Shown here: piece after piece, positions 7,641-13,414 of the stretch
How the letters are laid out: every line of letters starts with the position of its first letter
How positions within the stretch are numbered: the first letter of the stretch is position 1
DNA from: Alteromonadaceae bacterium UBA2620
GTDB taxonomy: Bacteria; Pseudomonadota; Gammaproteobacteria; Enterobacterales; Alteromonadaceae
Length of the DNA stretch: 22,720 nucleotides
Direction of reading: 5' to 3'
NCBI GenBank assembly: GCA_002339125.1
Contig: DDJQ01000132.1
Coordinates: forward strand, 1 to 22,720
Position numbers and translations under genes: made by a program
Notes under the pieces: model-generated
The model's database searches: none
What the model saw: only the letters and a program-made list of their open reading frames with translations
Told to the model about the DNA's origin: nothing

Positions 7641-8339
7641 TCAGCGGGAGGCCAAAAAGAGCTCGCGACTTTTCAATGGCTTGTCACCCACAAAGGGATG
7701 CAGAGCCAGCCGACATAAACGCTTCGCTGCCTTTAATCCCGGCGGGCTGAAATCCTGTTCAGCCAGCATCAGCAGTTCGGTACCGGAAAAACTGAATTTG
7801 CTTGCCTGTTTAACCTGACAAAAGCCCAGCTCAGGCACCAGTTCATAGTGAAAAGTGGGTTCGATGGGATCATTGGAAGCCGCGTCGGTGGTGAAGTCGG
7901 GCATCACACCAAGCTCTTGCAACAGTGCCAGTTCATACTGACGCAGGATATATTCGGCAGCCGCCTGTTCCGGCTGCAATGCTGCCAGAGCTGTTGCGTA
8001 GGCGCTGTACAGCTCTGCCGCCTCGACACCGCCGGGCAATACCCGGTTAGTGATCTCATTGACATACAGGGCACAATAAAGTGCATTTCCGGTAAGCATG
8101 CGCAGAGCGCCATTGCTCTCTAATTGGGTCAGGTTTTTTAAATCGCTTTTGCCACTTAGCTGTACCCGCAACGCCTGGAAGGGTTGCAGCAGACTTCGGC
8201 GATCGGATTTGGCGCTACGCACGCCACGGGCCACAGCGCTGACGCGGCCGAGTTCGAGGGTAAAGAAATCAACAATAAAGCTGGTTTCACGATAGGGGCG
8301 TCGATGCAAAACATAGGCATTCAACCAGCTGTTAGCCAT
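7641..8339 (-). CDS. recO: DNA repair protein RecO
   Basis: RecO works with RecF and RecR to load RecA on SSB-coated single-stranded DNA and anneals complementary strands. The 232 residues (E. coli 242) have the N-terminal OB-fold region (NAYVLHRRPYRETSFIVDFFTLELGRVSAVARGVR) followed by the helical C-terminal part with LYVNEITNRVLP and LRQYELALLQELG. The usual zinc-type cysteine cluster found in some family members is not evident. The start ATG lies 2 bases after the stop of the small upstream gene, without a good ribosome site, which suggests translational coupling. In E. coli recO follows rnc-era; those genes are not here. Confidence 0.97.
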   Translation of the reverse strand: MANSWLNAYVLHRRPYRETSFIVDFFTLELGRVSAVARGVRSAKSDRRSLLQPFQALRVQLSGKSDLKNLTQLESNGALRMLTGNALYCALYVNEITNRVLPGGVEAAELYSAYATALAALQPEQAAAEYILRQYELALLQELGVMPDFTTDAASNDPIEPTFHYELVPELGFCQVKQASKFSFSGTELLMLAEQDFSPPGLKAAKRLCRLALHPFVGDKPLKSRELFLASR

Positions 8340-8341
8340 GA

Positions 8342-8611
8342 TTATGCCCGCTTGATCCGCACAACTTTCATTTGTTCAAACTCCATACCAGCAACCGTTT
8401 CCACAGTGCGGTAGTAGGTCATATTCACCCGCGCGCCCTGCAGTGACTGATAGGGTTTGGTGCGTTTAAACACAAAGGGCGCATCGACATTTTCAATCAT
8501 TACGGTATGGCGAACCCAGTCGCCATCCTGACGCTGCACATGAGAAACCACTTTCATGTTCTCACTGTGAGTCAGTGACTGATGTCGTTTTAGCAGCTTA
8601 TCCACACTCAT
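8342..8611 (-). CDS. Conserved-looking small protein of unknown function (89 residues)
   Basis: I do not recognise this 89-residue product. It has no signal peptide, membrane segment or cysteine. The N-terminus looks helical (MSVDKLLKRHQSLTHSE). The rest looks like short beta strands: MKVVSHVQRQ, WVRHTVMIENV, PFVFKRTK, ARVNMTYYRTV, and a basic end MKVVRIKRA. That pattern would suit a small beta-barrel, possibly nucleic-acid binding, but this is a guess. Its position makes it very probably real: 16 bases after recJ, 2 bases before recO, same strand, no alternative long frame, and codon use like its neighbours. A role connected to RecJ or RecO in repair is suggested only by context. Confidence 0.8.
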   Translation of the reverse strand: MSVDKLLKRHQSLTHSENMKVVSHVQRQDGDWVRHTVMIENVDAPFVFKRTKPYQSLQGARVNMTYYRTVETVAGMEFEQMKVVRIKRA

Positions 8612-8627
8612 AGCAATTCTTTACCTG

Positions 8628-10352
8628 TCAGGCCAGGGGAGCCAAAGCTTCCACCAGCAATTGCAGCGATTCCCTGCCCCGATAGTAATTCACATCCAGC
8701 TGATACGCCAATTGCACCTGCTTAACATTAGGATCAGGCCAGACATCCGAGGCAATATTAAACGCGATGGCGTCAAACTCCTCGCCGCTGTCGGGGTGTG
8801 CAAGCACCATCTTAAGGTGACGCTCGCCGACAATGCGCTGTTGAATAAGCTTGAAAGTGCCGTCAAATAGCGGCGGCTGAAAGCCCTGGCCGAAAGGACC
8901 GGCCTGGCGCAATACCTGTGCAGTGGGCAAATTAAGGATATGTGGCTCCAGTTCGCCATCACTGAGGATGATGTTCGGGTCGTCAATGTCAGCCAGAGCC
9001 GCTTTAACATGACTGGTAAAGGCGGCGGTAAAGGCGGAAAGATTGGCAGTCTGAATTGATAACCCGGCGGCTGCCGCGTGCCCGCCAAATTTATCAATCA
9101 GGCCCGGCTGAGCGGTACTGACGGCCTCCAGAATGTCGCGGATATGCACCCCGGCAATGGAGCGCGCAGAGCCTTTTATGGTTTCGTCATCCTGTTTGGC
9201 AAATACAATGGTAGGTCGTTTATATTCATCTTTCAGCCGACCCGCCACGATCCCGATTACGCCCTGGTGAAAATGCTCATCGAAAAGTACGATAGCATCC
9301 GGCGGTGCACTGCTGTCGAGTTGTATTGAAGCCAGCGATTCCTGGGCCTGCTGTTTCATTTCCTGTTCAATGGTTCGCCGCTGCTGGTTAAGCCGGTCGA
9401 GCTCCGTCGCCCGCGCCCGGGCTTCCATGGTATCACTGCAAAGCAGACACTCTATCCCGGCAGCCATATCATCCAGACGACCAGCGGCATTCAGCCGGGG
9501 GCCAATCACAAAGCCCAGATCCGTTGCCGTCAATCGGCTGGCATGACGCTGTGCCACGTCCAGTAAGGCGGTAATTCCCGGCCGACATTGCCCGGCGCGG
9601 ATCCGCTGCAGGCCCTGATGAACTAAAATACGGTTATTCTGATCAAGCGGCACCACGTCCGCTACCGTGCCTACGGCCACAATATCGAGTAAATTGGCTA
9701 AATTAGGCACCTGTAGGCCCTGCCGGGTAAACCAGTCGCGTCCTTCCAGTTCAGCCCGCAGTGCCAGCATAAGGTAAAACGCCACGCCAACGCCGGCGAG
9801 GTTCTTCGACGCAAAATTGCAGTCCGGCTGATTAGGATTAACGATCGCAGTAGCCGCGGGCAACGTTTCGCCCGGTAAATGGTGATCAGTTACTATGACT
9901 TCCATGCCCAGCTCGTTGGCCCGCTGAACCCCTGCGTGGCAGGAAATGCCATTATCAACGGTGATAATTAACGGCGTTCCCCGCTCGGCCGCTACCTCAA
10001 CAATCTGTGGCGAAAGCCCGTAACCAAAATCAAACCGGTTAGGTACCAGGTAATCCACCCGGGTTGCTCCCATCTGCCCCAATGCCAGCATACACAGCGC
10101 GGTGCTGGTAGCGCCATCGGCATCAAAGTCGCCGATAATGGTAATCGGTTGCTGCTCAATAATGGCATTAGCGATGCGCGCCGCGGCTTTGTCGCAGCCC
10201 AGTAAGTCGCGATAATGCAGCAGTGACCGGGCACCAGTATTTAATTGCTCGGCAGACTGAATGGAACGGCCACGGTAAACCCGCTCAAGAACCGGATGTA
10301 GTGCCGTGTCAAAAGTATCGGTTAACGGCCGGCGCCTGATGTGTAAACTCAT
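8628..10352 (-). CDS. recJ: Single-stranded-DNA-specific exonuclease RecJ
   Basis: RecJ degrades single-stranded DNA 5' to 3' in recombination and mismatch repair. The 574 residues (E. coli 577) carry the DHH phosphoesterase motifs: GDFDADG (74-80), VDNG (132-135) and TDHH (155-158). They also carry the DHHA1 region with the KFGGHAAAAGLSI segment and a C-terminal OB-fold part. Thus the Mn-binding residues are intact. The start MSLHIRRRPL matches the family beginning, although the ribosome site is weak. It is separated from dsbC by 97 bases containing a strong hairpin, so it may be less tightly coupled to dsbC than in E. coli, where xerD-dsbC-recJ form a unit. Confidence 0.98.
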   Translation of the reverse strand: MSLHIRRRPLTDTFDTALHPVLERVYRGRSIQSAEQLNTGARSLLHYRDLLGCDKAAARIANAIIEQQPITIIGDFDADGATSTALCMLALGQMGATRVDYLVPNRFDFGYGLSPQIVEVAAERGTPLIITVDNGISCHAGVQRANELGMEVIVTDHHLPGETLPAATAIVNPNQPDCNFASKNLAGVGVAFYLMLALRAELEGRDWFTRQGLQVPNLANLLDIVAVGTVADVVPLDQNNRILVHQGLQRIRAGQCRPGITALLDVAQRHASRLTATDLGFVIGPRLNAAGRLDDMAAGIECLLCSDTMEARARATELDRLNQQRRTIEQEMKQQAQESLASIQLDSSAPPDAIVLFDEHFHQGVIGIVAGRLKDEYKRPTIVFAKQDDETIKGSARSIAGVHIRDILEAVSTAQPGLIDKFGGHAAAAGLSIQTANLSAFTAAFTSHVKAALADIDDPNIILSDGELEPHILNLPTAQVLRQAGPFGQGFQPPLFDGTFKLIQQRIVGERHLKMVLAHPDSGEEFDAIAFNIASDVWPDPNVKQVQLAYQLDVNYYRGRESLQLLVEALAPLA

Positions 10353-10405
10353 AAATTAGCTATGATTCGTTGCTGGAACTGAAAAGAAATCTGACTGGTG
10401 AAGCA

Positions 10406-10435
10406 ACCGGATACCTGTGAGGCACGGTATCCGGT
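10406..10435 (-). repeat. 30-base hairpin after dsbC, terminator or REP-like element
   Basis: Between dsbC and recJ a 30-base inverted repeat has perfect outer arms ACCGGATACC and GGTATCCGGT, an inner GTG/CAC stem and a 3-base loop. One base is unpaired; in the dsbC sense it is an A on the 3' arm. It lies 14 bases after the dsbC stop. There is no clean T-tract, so termination would be imperfect; it may instead protect mRNA ends. Its outer arms resemble those of the hairpins at 22439-22621. Confidence 0.75.
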
Positions 10436-10449
10436 GATTGGTAAATAAA

Positions 10450-11181
10450 TTAACCGGCGATCTGTTTAAGCGCCGATAGCAGCTGTTCTGGAGGCTGGTA
10501 GCCTGGAATGATACTGCCATCGCTGAGTACGATGTTAGGTGTACCATTTACGCCAATCTTACGACCAAAACGAAATTGCTCGGCGATATCGTTATCACAG
10601 CTGTTAGGCGTTACGCTGCTGCCTGATTTGGCATTGGTCATGGCTTTTTTCGGATCGGCAGAACACCAAACCGATACCATTTGACGATAGACCGGGCTGT
10701 TCAGGCCAGCACGAGGATACGCCAGATATCTAACGGTAATGCCTTCTTCGTTGTACTGAGCAATCTGCTCGTGCAGCTTACGGCAGTATCCGCAGGTAGT
10801 GTCGGTGAACACGGTCACAACATATTGTTCGTCTTCTGCTTTAAATTCAATGTAAGAATCATCAAATTGCTTTAAACCATCCAGGCGCATTTCTGCCAGC
10901 GCGGTTTCGGTTTCGTTACGCATTTCTTCGTCGAGATTGTAAACCCGTGCCTGGAGTAAATAGGTACCATCCGCGCTTACGTAGAACAGGCCGTTTTCGG
11001 TACTTATTTGCAGTAAGCCATCAACAGGCGAGTCGGCGATGGCATCTACCCGCCACTTCAGCGTGGTTTCGATTTTCGCCTTAACGCTCTCTTTATCTGC
11101 CGCATCGGCCAGTACATTTGCAGTTGCAGCTACCGAAACAACACTCAGCACTGCCAGTAAACTGCGAAGAAACACTTTCAT
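10450..11181 (-). CDS. dsbC: Periplasmic thiol:disulfide isomerase DsbC
   Basis: DsbC is a V-shaped periplasmic dimer that reshuffles wrong disulfides and is kept reduced by DsbD. The 243 residues begin with a signal peptide (MKVFLRSLLAVLSVVSVAAT, cleavage probably after ANVLA at residue 25). The dimerisation domain covers about 27-85. The thioredoxin domain holds the active site CGYC (130-133), identical to that of E. coli, and the cis-proline motif GTP (213-215). C173 and C195 correspond to the second, structural disulfide. AGGAG lies 7 bases before the ATG. It follows xerD after 196 bases and probably has its own promoter at about 11292. LptD, encoded nearby, is a known client type for disulfide rearrangement. 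Confidence 0.98.
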   Translation of the reverse strand: MKVFLRSLLAVLSVVSVAATANVLADAADKESVKAKIETTLKWRVDAIADSPVDGLLQISTENGLFYVSADGTYLLQARVYNLDEEMRNETETALAEMRLDGLKQFDDSYIEFKAEDEQYVVTVFTDTTCGYCRKLHEQIAQYNEEGITVRYLAYPRAGLNSPVYRQMVSVWCSADPKKAMTNAKSGSSVTPNSCDNDIAEQFRFGRKIGVNGTPNIVLSDGSIIPGYQPPEQLLSALKQIAG

Positions 11182-11211
11182 TTATTCACTCCTGAAAACC
11201 ACTCTGATTAT

Positions 11212-11248
11212 GGCCTTTACGGCCTCTGGGGTGCTGAAATTGCAGCAC
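11212..11248 (-). other. Two small hairpins in the dsbC leader
   Basis: The mRNA leader of dsbC contains GTGCTG/CAGCAC with a 6-base loop (11231-11248) and a GGCC/GGCC stem with a 5-base loop (11212-11224), ending about 20 bases before the ribosome site. They may affect stability or translation. No known regulatory RNA is recognised. Confidence 0.35.
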
Positions 11249-11291
11249 ATTGTTTTCTTTAAGACCGGCATTTAACCGTAAAATTCGCTCT

Positions 11292-11300
11292 AGTGTATCA
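11292..11300 (-). promoter_or_regulatory. Possible extended -10 promoter of dsbC
   Basis: On the minus strand TGATACACT matches an extended -10 (TGn followed by TACACT), about 110 bases before the dsbC ATG and inside the 196-base gap after xerD. No good -35 is seen, which is tolerable for extended -10 promoters. A small ATCGGC/GCCGAT hairpin just after the xerD stop (11355-11369) lacks a T-tract. Confidence 0.4.
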
Positions 11301-11377
11301 AAAAATCCCGCTCTGGCGATGATTGCCATCGACAATTACCCCAACGCTCATCGAATCGGCCCTGCCGATACTTTGTT

Positions 11378-12292
11378 TTATCCTCTAGGATGATGCTCTG
11401 TAATCAGGTTTTGAAGTCTCTCTGTAGCAACATGGGTATAAATTTGCGTGGTTGACAGATCGCTGTGGCCCAATAGCATTTGCACCACCCGCAGGTCGGC
11501 ACCATGATTGAGTAAATGGGTTGCGAAGGCATGACGCAGCGTATGGGGAGACAATTCCGTACGGATCCCGGCCTTTACTGCATAGTGCTTAATGCGATGC
11601 CAGAATGTCTGGCGGGTCATTTGTACCCCACGGTTACTGACAAACACCACGTCGGTCTGATGCTTTAACAATTGCGGGCGGGCACTGTGTAAATAATCCT
11701 GTAGCGCATCGAGGGCATTTTCACCCAGCGGTACCAAACGCTCTTTATTGCCTTTCCCCATCACCCGCACCAGACCTTGCTGCAAACTGACTTCAGACAG
11801 CCGCAGGCCAATCAGCTCACTGACCCGCAGACCGGTAGCATAAAGCACTTCGAGCATGCATTTATCGCGACATTCAATGGGTTCTTCCACCTCCGGCGCA
11901 TCGAGCAACGCCTCAACATCGGCCTCGCTCAGGGTACCCGGTAACTTTTTGGCCGCCTTGGGGATTGCCAGTTGACTGACCGGATTATCCTTACGCTGAT
12001 TGTCGATAACCAGATAGCGGTAAAACTGCCGCATAGCGCTGATGTTGCGCTGAGTACTGCGCGCCGACAGTCCGCGCTGCTCGCGAAACATCAGGTAGTC
12101 CTGCATGTCGGTGAGACTGGCCTGCTTCAGACTGATAGAGCGACTGGTCAGGAAGCCCGCCACATGACACAGATCCCGGCGATAACTCTGCTGAGTATTA
12201 TCGCTTAAGCCTTTTTCGAGCCACAGCATTTCGATAAAGGCTTCTATCAGGTCAAGATCGGCCTCGCCGGGTGGCGGTATTTTCTGACTCAT
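11378..12292 (-). CDS. xerD: Tyrosine recombinase XerD
   Basis: XerD acts with XerC at dif sites to resolve chromosome dimers at division under FtsK control. The 304-residue protein (E. coli 298) has the N-terminal SAM-like core-binding domain and a C-terminal catalytic domain. All six catalytic residues are visible: R156 (TGLRVSEL), K180 (GKGNKER), H250 and R253 (SPHTLRHAFATHLL), H276 (LLGHSDLSTTQIY) and the nucleophile Y285. The C-terminus HVATERLQNLITEHHPRG fits XerD better than XerC. Its ATG overlaps the djlA stop by four bases (ATGA), so the two are translationally coupled. A role as a phage integrase is unlikely given the sequence and the dsbC-recJ context. Confidence 0.97.
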   Translation of the reverse strand: MSQKIPPPGEADLDLIEAFIEMLWLEKGLSDNTQQSYRRDLCHVAGFLTSRSISLKQASLTDMQDYLMFREQRGLSARSTQRNISAMRQFYRYLVIDNQRKDNPVSQLAIPKAAKKLPGTLSEADVEALLDAPEVEEPIECRDKCMLEVLYATGLRVSELIGLRLSEVSLQQGLVRVMGKGNKERLVPLGENALDALQDYLHSARPQLLKHQTDVVFVSNRGVQMTRQTFWHRIKHYAVKAGIRTELSPHTLRHAFATHLLNHGADLRVVQMLLGHSDLSTTQIYTHVATERLQNLITEHHPRG

Positions 12293-13125
12293 TTAAATCC
12301 GCGCCGCTCTTTTATCAGCTCGTAGGCAGCCTGAATATCCTGGGCTTTATTTTTGGCGATTTCCATCGCCTGTTCCGGTAATCCTTTAGAGGCCAGTTTA
12401 TCCGGGTGATGCTCAGACATTCGCTTACGATAAGCACGTTTGATAACCTTTTCATCATCGCTGGCCGTTACCCCTAACACGGCATAGGCATCTTCCAGAG
12501 ATGGCCCACTGCTTTGCTGAGTACCCTGACGTTGGTGACTACCGCGCCCCTGATTTCTAAAGCGCACCTCGGCCTCAAACATGGCAATAAGATAATCGAG
12601 ATCGCGACGCACAAACCCCAGCGCTTTAGCGACTTTCTCCAACACCCGGTATTCTTCGTTGGCCAGACGGCCATCGGCAAATGCCGCCTGAATCAAAATC
12701 TCCAGAAATACCTGCAGAATGTCCCGGCGGCCGTGGCAGGATTCATATAATTGTTTGAGAATATCAGCAATGGGAAAATCCCGCGATTTACCTTCCCGGA
12801 AAGCCTGTTGCGCTTCCTGACGAGCCTGTCCCTGCAGTTGCATGTCGTCCATCAGACGTGAGGCAACCTTTATTTCTGATTCCGTAACCTTACCATCAGA
12901 TTTTGCCAGGTGCCCCAGGGCAGCAAACAAACTATGGAAGAAGATAGCCTGTTGCTGCAACGCATCCTGACTGGAGAAAAAGCGTCCGAAACCGCCCATG
13001 CGACCGAAATCCTGACTGTAGCCCTTATCGAACATATAGCCGACAAAGAACCCCAGAATGGCGCCCGGTATTTTTAAAAACATCATTCCGAAAATTAAAC
13101 CCAGTAATCTGCCCCAAATCGGCAT
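12289..13125 (-). CDS. djlA: Membrane-anchored DnaJ-like co-chaperone DjlA
   Basis: DjlA is a type III J-domain protein that stimulates DnaK and is tied to envelope stress signalling (Rcs/capsule) in E. coli. The 278 residues (E. coli 271) start with one membrane segment (about 6-31, LLGLIFGMMFLKIPGAILGF) with the short N-terminus outside. A TerB-like helical domain follows (about 55-190), then a Gln/Gly-rich linker (192-208). The J domain (about 211-275) has the essential HPD motif at 240-242. A GGGGGA ribosome site precedes the ATG. As in E. coli, it is divergent from lptD. In this window it continues into xerD, a junction not found in E. coli. Confidence 0.97.
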   Translation of the reverse strand: MPIWGRLLGLIFGMMFLKIPGAILGFFVGYMFDKGYSQDFGRMGGFGRFFSSQDALQQQAIFFHSLFAALGHLAKSDGKVTESEIKVASRLMDDMQLQGQARQEAQQAFREGKSRDFPIADILKQLYESCHGRRDILQVFLEILIQAAFADGRLANEEYRVLEKVAKALGFVRRDLDYLIAMFEAEVRFRNQGRGSHQRQGTQQSSGPSLEDAYAVLGVTASDDEKVIKRAYRKRMSEHHPDKLASKGLPEQAMEIAKNKAQDIQAAYELIKERRGFK

Positions 13126-13209
13126 GCATTCCCCCTACAACTGCGACGCCCCGCGCCGGACTGGTTGATAAACAGGCGTAACAACCAGAAAAAAGATAAG
13201 ATGTTAAGC

Positions 13210-13238
13210 ACTATAACCAATGGTTATTCGCTTGAGAA
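13210..13238 (-). promoter_or_regulatory. Possible djlA promoter with overlapping palindrome
   Basis: On the minus strand TTCTCA and TATAGT are 17 bases apart. A palindrome ATAACC-AAT-GGTTAT (13213-13227) covers the spacer next to the -10, the position of a typical operator. Both observations are by eye, and the -35 match is poor. Confidence 0.3.
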
Positions 13239-13251
13239 GTCGCCCACATCA

Positions 13252-13265
13252 TTGCTTTAAAGCAA
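13252..13265. repeat. 14-base perfect palindrome in the djlA-lptD gap
   Basis: TTGCTTTAAAGCAA is a perfect 14-base palindrome lying between the divergent promoters. It could be a protein-binding site, but AT-rich palindromes of this size also occur by chance. Confidence 0.35.
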
Positions 13266-13313
13266 ATAAATGGGGATAAGATATGAATTTTTCGATTTTT
13301 TTAGGGTCTGCTG

Positions 13314-13342
13314 TTGGTAATTGGCGGCGAAGTGCATAGAAT
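13314..13342 (+). promoter_or_regulatory. Probable sigma-70 promoter of the lptD operon
   Basis: TTGGTA (13314-13319) and TAGAAT (13337-13342) are spaced by exactly 17 bases, giving a start near 13349. In E. coli lptD is also driven by sigma-E (GGAACTT/TCAAA type boxes); I see no clear sigma-E site here. Confidence 0.5.
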
Positions 13343-13414
13343 TAGCGCCTTATCAGAACAGACATCGGCGCCCCTACCTGCCGAATAATCCTTAGAAGCA
13401 CCGAGAATAATAAT

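Noticed and set aside
11378..12292. Phage or integron integrase marking a mobile element
   Set aside because: It has XerD features, standard dsbC-recJ neighbours, and no attachment repeats or foreign genes beside it.
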